Below, piece by piece: positions 54,300-63,792 of a DNA stretch of 64,000 bases; the stretch's first letter is position 1; each line of letters starts with the position of its first letter. The notes under the pieces are model-generated. The model was not told the origin of the DNA, ran no database searches, and saw only the letters and a list, made by a program, of their open reading frames with translations. Source of the stretch: Bombyx mori (Eukaryota > Arthropoda > Insecta > Lepidoptera > Bombycidae); contig NC_085123.1 in the NCBI RefSeq assembly GCF_030269925.1, positions 2,604,001-2,668,000 of the forward strand. The letters are read 5' to 3'. The position numbers and the translations under genes are program-made.

Positions 54300-54575
54300 A
54301 TTATTACAATTATTAACCTATATGTTTTGTTGATGTTCTAATAAATATATAAATAAATACATATGTTGATTTTAATAATTTAATAGCATTATGACGCAGA
54401 GTAAGTAATGTTTATGCACGTGAGTGTACCATGCGCGAACTTACCCCCACTACGTCAACAAATGCTCAAGAAGTTTGCCGGCTATTATACATGGTAGGTG
54501 GAGTGGCGGGTATTAGGTTTTATTTTCGTTACGGAATTTCTTGAATCCGTCGCCACGCTCAAAGCCCGCGCTAAA

Positions 54576-54592
54576 AGCTATGCAATAGCTTA
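54576..54592. repeat. Short inverted match to 52978-52993
   Basis: 'agctatgcaatagctt' is the reverse complement of 'aagctattgcatagc' at 52979-52993. The two sit on either side of the mariner-like element, so they might be the ends of an older element into which it inserted. Flanks do not match further. Confidence 0.3.
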
Positions 54593-54869
54593 AAACGTTA
54601 ACCCTTACTTAAACAGTTAAATGCATCGTAATGAAATGAGATTGTTTTATTATTGTGAAATAAATTAAATGAGAACTAAAATAAGACCTATTTAATTAAA
54701 CAAAATAACGTATTGGTAAAATCGTGGGACTTACTGCGGATTTAACGAACTGTTTGAAAGGGCTCGAGAAGCCACTTCTTGCTATTTTATTCGCACACTT
54801 CCGCACTTCCTAGATGCCCGACAGTTACTTAGACATCATTATAAAGCTCCCTGGTTAGGTAGTGCGATC

Positions 54870-54975
54870 ACCTTCAAAGATCAACGGCAAGAGGCGGATG
54901 GAGAAAACCGAAGGCTGTGGGGTGGATTGGGAAAGGTCCAGCAGCGGACGACAGTGGATTGATGGTGATGATAAA
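54870..54975 (+). mobile_element. RTE-type LINE 3' tail
   Basis: 'ggaaaggtccagcagcgga', 'ggattgatggtgatgat' is a diverged form of the common lepidopteran LINE end (GK-P-QQW-ADD..). Ends in a GAT-rich run. Confidence 0.5.
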
Positions 54976-55827
54976 GTTGATTGAGCCCCTTAATCCACAA
55001 CTCATAACCACTCTAACTTTTTTCCAAGAACATAAATATTCGGCCTCTGTGTATCAATATCGATCCAATTCGGGAAACGCCGTCTTATTGCCTTTAAAAC
55101 TAAACGAGGTTGATTGGTCTTCTAGATTTGCTTTCTAGGATATTTCTTTATAGGCCCTTTATAAGCCCTTTCCTTTATAGGCATTTATAGATTCAGTTCA
55201 CTAGAATCTGATCCTCATAAAGATAATTAACTCAATCCCGATGATAGGCAATCGAACCCCCATCAATTCAGTTGTGATTTTTAGCAAAATACCGTTGTAC
55301 TGAGCTATAGAAAATAAACAAGCAACACCAAAGTCTATAAACACAAACACTCGCCAATAAAACAATACGATAACCCTACCCACTCTTCAGTAAATTAATA
55401 CAACCACTATTCAGCTAGACCGCGTTAACAACAGATGGCGTTGATCATTTATACGATGTTTTACTGTAGGTACTGTTAATTCACTTTTGCAACCTAACTT
55501 TTCATAGGTACATAGATTTTTTTGGTTCGTAACTTTAAATTAACCTTTTCTTAACAATCATTCAATTAAATCTAGTTATGAGATTTGGACCTGGATAAAC
55601 AGAGGCACAATCACAAATATTGGTTATCTTCAGTAATTGCATGTCAGATAACAATAGGATGTCTGTAATTTTATTCTACTAATTTTGTGGTTTTCTTTAC
55701 TGTGTTTTTTTTTGTTGTGCTGAAAAATTGTAAAAACGATCAAGTCCTAAAGTGACGTTACGTGTGAACCCAATAAAATTAATTAAGACAGTTTTTTTGT
55801 TAGAGAATGCAAGTACGAATCGGACCC
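54976..55827. other. Unassigned
   Basis: AT-rich, no feature supported. The 73-aa frame at 54917-55138 begins in the LINE tail. Confidence 0.4.
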
Positions 55828-55935
55828 AATGATAGATTCAACAAAGCACTGCTCTTGCTAGAGCCGGTGATTGCTAGCTCTCTCAGGTTAAACCACCTAC
55901 ACCTAGGCTAGCAGCGAATAAGTGGAAAAAAGAAG
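55828..55935 (+). mobile_element. JB LINE 3' scrap
   Basis: 'gatagattcaacaaagcac', 'tgctcttgctagagccggtg', 'taggctagcagcgaataag', 'tggaaaaaag'. The hairpin core is already lost. Confidence 0.55.
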
Positions 55936-56099
55936 AAATAGCATAAACTAATAGCATAGCGAAGAGCACCACGACGATTGCTGTTGAGAGAAAGTTGCTA
56001 TTTATTTATCTTTGTCGGCTTAAAGGCCACCACGGTAAGACATTGTTTGATGCTATTCTAATCTATTAAATAATTCTAATAATATAAATATAATGTATT
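55936..56099. other. Unassigned
   Basis: No feature supported. Confidence 0.3.
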
Positions 56100-56310
56100 A
56101 TTTTATTTACATCAAAATAAAGCTTAGCCTAGTAAAACTATAGCACAAACTGAGTTGCTTTATAAAGAAAACCAACATTTAAAGTTATTGCTTCAACACT
56201 TTTTATGTTTTTTTATAATTTAATATTCAAAAATGCATAATAATATTCATTATTCTATATATTTATAACATATTAACCTCTTTTAAGATTTATGTCATAA
56301 ATAGTATAGA
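56100..56310 (-). repeat. Dispersed repeat R2, copy 2 (inverted)
   Basis: Inverted counterpart of 2035-2290: 'ctatagcacaaactgagt', 'caacatttaaagttattgc', 'acctcttttaagatttatgt', 'agtatagaggttac'. Confidence 0.5.
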
Positions 56311-56687
56311 GGTTACATAAATTCTAAGGTTTTCCGTTTATCCGAAAAATTGTGATGTAATATTAGTGTCACCCTACAATTCGCAGTCTCCACTCTACAT
56401 CTGAACGTTCAATTAGCTGGTACCGACATAACTCGGGAGATAGCCCACCAACAATTCAGGCCGCTTCTGTTCATTTATTAATTAAAATTAAATAATTACC
56501 GTGTTATCCGGAATCGGTCGAAGTAAGACTGTTATGGCGATAAATTGTGATTTTAAAAAGACAAAACCAATCTGAAATTGATGTTGGCAATTATTACTGG
56601 CAACGGTAGATTTGCAGAAGACAAAAATATTATAACCGTGCAATTTGCTTCGCAACAGCCTCCTGCTAATTTATTTGACGCTAAAGG
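56311..56687. other. Unassigned
   Basis: No feature supported. Confidence 0.35.
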
Positions 56688-56706
56688 ATGATTTTGAAAT
56701 CATCCT

Positions 56707-57061
56707 CTCGTCGCTTGCGACAAAGGGCTCGGGGAGTATATTAACCCACAGACACAGACCGCTGAGTTTCTCGCCGGATCTTCTCAGTGAATCGCGTTTC
56801 CGATCCGGTGGTAGATTCTGCGAAGCACGGCTCTTGCTAGGGCTTTTGTTAACGTCGTCAGGTTTAAGCCCCGTGAGCTCACCTACTAGTTAAGGTTACG
56901 CTGATATGGTCTCTCTAGACCGTCGGCTTAGGTAGGAAAAAAAATGCCGACTAGCCGTCATTCCTGAGGCGGTACGTTTCACGGCATCATCACAATGCAG
57001 AGTATAAGATTTGGGGAGGTTGGCGGAATCCTTATGTTATGCTCTCTATCTATTTCTATTA
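56707..57061 (+). mobile_element. JB LINE 3' end with extra 3' sequence and TSD
   Basis: JB 3' UTR to 'taggtaggaaaaaaaa' (about 56943), followed by about 115 bp of non-JB sequence ('gccgactagccgtcattcct', 'acggcatcatcacaatgc', 'agatttggggaggttggcgg'). The same extra sequence follows JB at 58757-58870. 'atgattttgaaatcatcct' (56688-56706) recurs with one extra A at 57062-57081, so the whole unit seems to have inserted together. Confidence 0.6.
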
Positions 57062-57303
57062 ATGATTTTGAAAATCATCCTTTAGCCCCGGTGGTAGACT
57101 ATTGAACAGTATACTAAAAATCGCCCACTGACAAAACCGCCCTGTGCTCTCCATCCTGCTACGGCAGAATCAGTCATATACCGCCATTTCTCAAGAAGCC
57201 CAGGATTGAAAATTCGTCACATACACCTAGCTCACAGTGATAGTGGCCAGACAAATGTCGTCTCCAACAACGTGCCAAATGCCTTTCGACGTGATCTGGC
57301 ATA
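57062..57303. other. Unassigned
   Basis: No feature apart from the right TSD copy at 57062-57081. Confidence 0.3.
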
Positions 57304-57552
57304 TTACTGGTGGTAGGACCTCCTGTAAGTCCGCACGGGTAGGTACCACCACCCCGCCTATTTCTGTCGTGAAGCATTAATGCATTTCGGTTTGAAGGGT
57401 GCGGCAGCCGTTGTAACTATACTGAGACCTTAGAACTTATGCCTCAAGATGGGTGGCGCATTTACGTTGTAGATGTCTATGGGCTCCAGTAACCAATAAA
57501 CACCAAGCGGGCTGTGAGATCGTCCACCGATCTAAGCAATAAAAAAAAATCG
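57304..57552 (+). mobile_element. Bm1 SINE, headless
   Basis: 'attactggtggtaggacctc', 'gcctatttctgtcgtgaag', 'ttgtagatgtctatgggctc', 'cgtccaccgatctaagcaat', poly(A). Confidence 0.85.
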
Positions 57553-57950
57553 CCTCTCTTCTAAAATTTATTCTTTTCAAATGCACCCCATTCTTTTCGG
57601 TCTCTTGCCTTTCGCATCCAGCCCCAACTCACCACTTGACCCTCCTTTTAGGGCCAATAACCTTCATGTCCAGCTACTCCTACTAAACGTAAAATAAAAC
57701 CTAGCTATAAATCACAGATTTTCCTTGGAAATTCGCTGCTATGTTCCTTAAATGTTTACGGTATTAACAACATAATCATCGTTCATTAATTACATGCGTT
57801 TTCAACACAAGCGCGGCGTATTTGCATCGCCAAAGGCGGAACACTGTTTGCATTCCGTACTAGTCTATCACTGTATAATTAGGGCGAGTTTATTAGTGAA
57901 ACAGAGATTATACTGCACGAACACGTACGTAGATAACGTTTTAAAGTATA
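57553..57950. other. Unassigned
   Basis: No feature supported. Confidence 0.35.
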
Positions 57951-58363
57951 CTAGAGGTCCCGCAGTAGTCGAAATTCGACTATAATTAATTGGAATTGTA
58001 AGTTTGTACACTATTATGATTGTATTTTAAACTTCTATAATCACAAATTTCGCCAAGATTACATTATAAAAAATAAAGACAAACAATATTTAATCTATTC
58101 TCAATTTGACCACAGACGTTAAGAACCAAAGTTTGACAATAAATAGTATGCATGCGTGTGTGCGTCAAATACATAGTATGTAGTGTGTGTAATGTTTTAT
58201 TTATTGATTTAATGTATCTTTTATGCTTTATTTTTAAAAAATATTAGCATTGTGCACTTCTTTTCTATATTTTCTATAAGTTTGGAAAATTTCATACTCC
58301 TCCGTCCGCGCAATTTTCGTAAAAAGGAATACAAAGTTTTTGCTTCACGTATTAATATATAGA
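57951..58363 (-). mobile_element. Helitron-like element, family H5
   Basis: Plus strand CTAGAGGTCCCGCAGTAG after an A, to TATTAATATATAGA before a T. The hairpin AGTCGA..TCGACT lies next to the CTAG end. Confidence 0.7.
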
Positions 58364-58489
58364 TTCATAGATTTTCGCGACTGGTACATTTATGTTACTT
58401 ATTCTAAATTTAAAACCCATCTCTAATAAATTACGGGAAATTCAAAATACTGTCAGTTCTTTTTGTATGCAAAGAGACGTAAATTAGCC

Positions 58490-58870
58490 GACTTCGGTCA
58501 TCGTTCTCGCCGAAGCAGTCGCTTGCGACGAAGGGCTCGGCGAGTAAATTAACCCACAGACACAGCCCACTGGGTTTCTCGCCGGATCTTCTCAGTGGGA
58601 CGCGTTTCCGATCCGGTGGTAGATTCTGCGAACCAAGGCTCTTGCTGGGGCTCGGGTTAACAACGTCGTCAGGTTTGAGCCCCGTGAGCTCACCTACTAG
58701 TTAAGGTTACGCTGATATGGTCTTTCTAGACCATTACCTTAGGTAGGAAAAAAAAGCCGACTAGCCGTCATTCCTGACGCGGTACGCTTCACGGCATCAT
58801 CACAACGCAGAGCATAAGATTTGGGGAGGTTGGCGGAATCCTTATGTTGCTCTCTATCTACTTCTAACAA
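58490..58870 (+). mobile_element. JB LINE 3' end with the same extra 3' sequence
   Basis: JB 3' UTR (58490-58756, both stem II arms intact) followed by 'gccgactagccgtcattcct' through 'ctctctatctacttctaac', as in 56707-57061. Same orientation, 1.8 kb apart. No TSD seen here. Confidence 0.6.
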
Positions 58871-59455
58871 TTACTTCGCTGCAGATAAACAGGGCGTCGG
58901 GTGGTGCGATTCAAAACACGCCCTCCTACCGGTAGTAATAATAGTCAAAATCAAAGAATAGATACTACTTCTATGGACGAGGTAGAGCCAGCGTCGTGGT
59001 CTTTTGAATAATAGCTGGGCAGACCAGAAAATTTACTATCTTGAGACGAGTGTGTTAGACAGTCTATAAGAATGCTTTTCCTTTGTTAGTATATTGTGGT
59101 CTTCATGATTTGATAGAATACACAGAGGAGCCTCCGGCGCTCTCTCTGCGTCAACACAACGAAAAAATTTCCAACCTTTGATATGTCCTGCAAATTTCAA
59201 TGGTGAAAACGTTAATAAAATATTAACCTCATTATTAAAACACGTAATTGAATTCCGTAACGAATGCAAATAACACTAAAATTTATCCGCTTTAACTAAT
59301 TGCGTAATGAATTACCACAATAAATTGTCCGGACCGGCGTAATTTCAGCTAATTTGCGTTTGACGTCTAAATTGTGCCTCAAAGATAGAATGCGAAACAA
59401 ACCAACTCGCTCGATTGATTCATAAATGTATGAAACATGAAATACATGTGCATAA
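58871..59455. other. Unassigned
   Basis: A very weak Bm1-like scrap may lie near 58880-58930. Otherwise nothing supported. Confidence 0.35.
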
Positions 59456-59876
59456 TCTATATATTAATACGTGCAGCAAAAACTTTGTATCCCTTTTTAC
59501 GAAAATTTCGCGGACGGAGGAGTATGAAATTTTCCACACTTATAGAAAATATAGAGAAGAAGTGCACAATGCTAATATTTTTTCAAAATAATGCATAAAA
59601 CATACATTAAATCAATAAAGAAAACATTACACACACCACATACCATGTATTTGACGCACACACGAATGCACACTATGTATTATCAAACTTTTGTTCTTGA
59701 CGTCTGTGGTCAAATTGAGAATAGATTAAATATTGTTTGTCTTTATTAATTTTTTTTTTATAGTGTAGTCTTGGCAAAATTTGTGATTATAGAAGTATAA
59801 AATACAATCATAATAGTGTACAAACTTACAATTTCAATTAATTATACTCGAATTTCGACTACTGCGGGACCTCTAG
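59456..59876 (+). mobile_element. Helitron-like element, family H5
   Basis: The best-bounded H5 copy: A, then TCTATATATTAATACG ... GGGACCTCTAG, then T. 421 bp, non-coding. Confidence 0.7.
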
Positions 59877-60254
59877 TTTACTTTAATTCTTAGGTTTCGG
59901 TACTTACATAAATAACAATAAACTAACCGAGTATCGTGACAATTTCAATCGGATATTTACGGAGTTTATAGTGATCGTTACCGAAGCTAAAAAGGCAGTG
60001 GACTTCCATTAGTTAAATGTATTTTAAATACTTATTGTTTTAATAAGTTCTAATTATCAATTCAGCTACTCGATGCTCCCACGAAACTGTGGATCGTGTG
60101 CATCAGAGGACATTATATCGTCTTCTGAATCGTTCTTCACTGCTAAGGAAAGCTATTATGTAGGTAACACTTTTTCGACAGTGTGTCTCCAATTAATCAG
60201 CCGCTTGGTGAAGTGCGACGATGACAAGTACATGCAAATTGTGGGATATCTGAT
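59877..60254. other. Unassigned
   Basis: A 72-aa frame at 60073-60291 (MLPRNCGSCASEDIISSSES..) has no recognisable domain and runs into a JB tail. Possibly decayed TE coding sequence. Confidence 0.3.
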
Positions 60255-60335
60255 CCGACCAACTCCTTGGGTTCTCAAATTAAGCCCGTGAACCGAAATA
60301 GTCTCTTAGGCTACCAGCGAATAGGAATAAAACAG
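60255..60335 (+). mobile_element. JB LINE 3' scrap
   Basis: 'ttctcaaattaagcccgtg', 'tctcttaggctaccagcga', 'ataggaataaaac'. Confidence 0.5.
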
Positions 60336-60772
60336 TTCTGATAATGAGAATGAAAATCCAAAAACAAAAAAAAAAACAAGAAACAATACTTAAGATAAAA
60401 TATACGTATTTCTTCGACTAAAGCAGCAGAACTAAACTAGTTTTATTATACTCGTAATTGTTTCAACAGCAAGATATTAATTATTTCCCCGACATGCCGA
60501 CTGCCGACACGGGTTAGCCAGTCGTTCTGTCATAAACATTTTATGTGATCACATAGACCTATATAATAGGGACACGACATATTGTTCTATACGTACAATT
60601 GCTTATATAAATAGCACCCATTTTGAAGGCACATACATAAACATATATCTATCTCGTTCTTACTCAGCACTTTAACTCGTAAGAAAACAATATAACAGTA
60701 TTTCAGTGCGTACATAAAATGAAACATGAATATACGTAAATATCTCCGTCTCCGTCTAATGAGGCCGAAAAT
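60336..60772. other. Unassigned
   Basis: AT-rich; no feature supported. Confidence 0.35.
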
Positions 60773-60830
60773 CCGCCATGTTTAGCGCGCCAAATGTCAT
60801 TGTCACGTCAGTTCGGCCGTCTGTTTTGGG
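60773..60830. promoter_or_regulatory. Promoter-like block 1
   Basis: CCGCCATGTT (60773-60782, a good YY1/Pho-type site), then 'tagcgcgcc' and TGTCACGTCA (60801-60810, CRE-like). CpG-rich against an AT-rich background. Binding is not shown. Confidence 0.25.
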
Positions 60831-61800
60831 TTGTACATTATTTATTGACTATGATATCGATTTAATATGATTGATTATATAAAATTTCATAATTTATCAT
60901 GCTTAAAACATACAAAAATAATAATTAAAACGTATTTTATAGGATCTCAAGAAAGTCGATGTCCTAAAACTATTATCTATATGTATTTAAATTCATTATG
61001 GAGCCCTCATCCGAAAAATCCATTTTTCGGTCGGAATCTATTGATCATGACACTAATCATAAATACCACTTTAAAATATGTCATCAAAACATATTTAGAC
61101 ATTCTGTTTAGATATTTCGGGAAAAAGGCTACCGACAAAATCTCTTCGAAACTATTTAAATAAAATAGTTTTATTCCGCAGTGAGTAAAACACTATTGTA
61201 AATTTGAGAAATTTTTAATAATTAAGTGATTTTAGAGAGGAAGTCACAAGGAATGACGTTTGTAATTAATGAATAAATGTTCTTTAGGTGTTTTTTTTTT
61301 CACGCGGTCCCTTGATAAGTTTAAAATTTGAATCACTCTCAAGCGAAAGTGATTCAAATGGTGCGGCGCACCTTCCTTGGGGTGCGCTGCGGTAGTATGT
61401 TACGGACTTTAGAATCAGCAAAACAATTAAAATAGATTGTAATAGTCTAAGAAAAACACGTACTCAAAATACGATAACATTTAGCATGCTAGAAATGGGC
61501 TGATGGCTTTGAACTACGCCATATCTTTATGTTTTGCGACAAACGACAACTTTATAAAATCAGTGTAGCAACTTTTAAAAATCATCATATCGTTTACTTG
61601 GCAAATTCGAAGGACGAACTTGTCTTAGATTTCACCCATCTAAATCATATCATATTTGCACATAGCAATATACATACTTACTTCCCATTAAAGTATAAAT
61701 TCTACAAATAAATAATACTCAACAATATTTAAAATAAAATGAGCCAAGAACGTTTATCGATAAAACCTGATAACATTGAAATCTTTTGACAGCACTAAAG
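60831..61800. other. AT-rich with two adjacent hairpins
   Basis: Hairpin 1 at 61327-61358 (TTTGAATCACT facing AGTGATTCAAA) and hairpin 2 at 61363-61390 (GCGCACC facing GGTGCGC). The 98-aa and 60-aa frames here look like AT-driven noise. Confidence 0.4.
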
Positions 61801-62023
61801 CCGCCATGTTTTGTGGCCAGATGACGTCACAGTGGCACGAAATTTTGGTTGACGTTTCATTTCCATAGGTTTCCTACTTCATTGTGTGATCACCATTAAT
61901 TATATTGATTGAATATCCGCTAGTACTCAACTGGTGCGTGGTGGAGTTAGATTTAAGTCTCGGTATTTGTCGCCGAACCATACTTATTCGAAGTTTCCGT
62001 GCCTAGTGGCGCGCGGGGTAAGT
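61801..62023 (+). promoter_or_regulatory. Promoter-like block 2 with possible first exon and splice donor
   Basis: CCGCCATGTT at 61801-61810 and a perfect CRE palindrome TGACGTCA at 61822-61829 are followed by about 190 bp of rising GC and a strong donor, GCGCGGG|GTAAGT, at 62017/62018. This is the layout of a housekeeping-type promoter with a non-coding first exon. No downstream exon is identified. Confidence 0.3.
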
Positions 62024-62589
62024 GGGTCTTGACGGTCAGCAGATATTGGGAGTAGACTGCTGGCCTAAGAATATTTTAGGGTCCTACCCACCAAACGCCT
62101 CCCCTTGCATTATCCCACTCGACGTTTGATCTCTGCCAAAGGTTAGACTCTGCAGGGGCGTTCCTGCAGTCAACATTACAACCAGATCGCGGCGCCAACC
62201 AGAGACGCCTGACTGACGGATCATCGAGGCGATTGTCGACAATTAAGACGGCAGTAACCGCGGTACGAAGACCCGTGAGGCTGCCCGGGCGGTGCTGCTG
62301 GTGTTCCGGGATACCACGCTGAGCTATAACCATCATGTCGGATAGGACCGGTCTACCGTCGACCGGGTTGCATAGCAACGCAGCGTACGCCACGATGACA
62401 TCAAAATTGATTTTTCTTCAAATTACTTTGCATAAGAACGTTGTATTGTCCTGTAATGAAGAATATTTTAAGAACTATTTCTATTTAACCTTTAAAACAA
62501 TATTGGATATTGGCTGAACATCAAAAATATTTAAATAAATTGCCTCTTCGGCATCGAAAATGGTTCGTTTCCAAGCATTATTACGTGCA
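62024..62589. other. GC-rich patch, then AT-rich DNA
   Basis: 62076-62400 is the most GC-rich non-repetitive stretch in the window and is open for 105 aa on the minus strand (MAYAALLCNPVDGRPVLSDM..). No domain is recognisable; it may be the leader or edge of an unknown retrotransposon, or a CpG-rich intron start following the donor at 62018. Confidence 0.3.
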
Positions 62590-62836
62590 CAGGGGGTCTG
62601 CGATAGTTATCACAGTTGCTTAAAATCTGGCGGGCAGTTAACTTGTTTGTCAAAGCAACGTAAAGTAACTCAGTAAACCAACCGACTTTACAGCAAGCCC
62701 ATTAACGATTACCATAGTAAATTGTAACGATACAATACGTGAGTACCAGGAGCGCAGCGGTAGGGAAGATGTCAAATAAACAAATCGACTCGACCTTTAA
62801 TGGCGGCGCCCGCTGGCGGGATAATATCCTCACTTA
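62590..62836. repeat. Dispersed repeat R3, inverted copy
   Basis: Reverse complement of 26813-27055: 'atagttatcacagttgct', 'atctggcgggcagttaac', 'gtaccaggagcgcagcgg', 'aatggcggcgcccgctggcg'. Confidence 0.6.
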
Positions 62837-63664
62837 TTATATTAATGTCTTGAGGTGGCGCTCATCAGCATGTTCATCTTGGGGTCCTCTGGGCGGGAGC
62901 ATCTCAATAGCAACCAATTATAACATCAAATACTCCCTACAATATCTCTATTGGCAGAACTTATATTCCTAAACAATCGTTACGCGCTGGGGTTCGGGAT
63001 GAATAAAAATTCTACCGAATTACAAGTTACCACTGTATTAGCATTTAAAACACTTCACAAAACCTTAAAATTCAATTCGCTTCTTCCGCTTCGCTTCAGG
63101 TTATCCGTTCGCTGTTTCGCTTCGAGTAGTTCCAATTACTAATTGACTGCGTGCCATCTCTGCAACGCTTTTATAGCTCATACCACATCCCTAGAATTAT
63201 CGAGAATATTCCATATAAGTCGAATACTCGGTTTCCGCTATCTGACAATAGATGGCGATGTACTTCTCGAGCGCGCTAGATGCTATTAGATCCTTCGATA
63301 TTCTTTCGACTATTCTGCGATAGATGGCGTTACTCTTACCGGCGTAACATAATCAACAAAAGCCGTTATCAAATATAACAGGAATTCGGATACCACGCCA
63401 CTATTTTACATTTACAACCAAATAAAATAACGTCAAAAGGTGGCGAGCCCGCGGACTGCGCTGTGTACGACGAAGGAGCTCTGTCAGTCGTTCTTGTTAA
63501 ATCTGAGTAATGTCCTAGAAGATCTAGCCGCTCCAGAGAGGCTGATTTTACCGGAGGGCAATTAGCGAGATACAACGCACATTAATCTGCAGGCCACTAA
63601 CTTAAAAGAAAGATGAATTTACCGTGAAATTAAGTTAAATTAATTATAGTGCCGTATATTTTAT
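62837..63664. other. Unassigned
   Basis: Contains 'agatggcg' twice (near 63251 and 63325) and 'gagaatattcca' (a heat-shock-element-like pattern) near 63201. No gene or repeat recognised. Confidence 0.35.
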
Positions 63665-63760
63665 GGTCATCCTAGGCACATCTGGCTCTGGAATGAACTC
63701 CTTCCACGGTGTTTCCCGGATAGTATAACGTGTCGTTCTTCGAATGAATTTTCAAAAGAG
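63665..63760 (+). pseudogene. LINE-C coding fragment
   Basis: 'catctggctctggaatgaac', 'tccttccacggtgtttccc', 'cgttcttcgaatgaattttc' encode the (H)LALE/LWNEL-P-TVFP-RY..SFF-R segment. Cut off before the 3' tail. Confidence 0.6.
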
Positions 63761-63792
63761 ACTTCAAAATATATTTTTTATGTTTAAGGGCT

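Larger units (their letters stand above)
53244..54486 (+). mobile_element. Tc1/mariner-like (IS630) transposon with deleted catalytic core
   Basis: Left terminus TAGTAACCGGCAAACTTCG and right terminus, reverse complemented, TAATAGCCGGCAAACTTCT are inverted repeats over more than 24 bp ('..tgagca..'). TA lies immediately outside on both sides (53242-53243 and 54487-54488), the standard target duplication of this superfamily. The 1243-bp interior has a 300-bp leader, the N-terminal half of a transposase, a decayed middle and the acidic C-terminal tail. It could be moved in trans but cannot move itself. Confidence 0.75.

Noticed and set aside
52960..54592. Outer transposon around the mariner-like element, based on inverted 'agctattgcatagc'
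   Set aside because: The match is only about 15 bp and partly self-complementary, and the flanks diverge at once; not enough to call an element.
60867..61163. 98-aa ORF as a gene
   Set aside because: K/I/L/N-rich composition of AT-rich noise, no domain, no start context.
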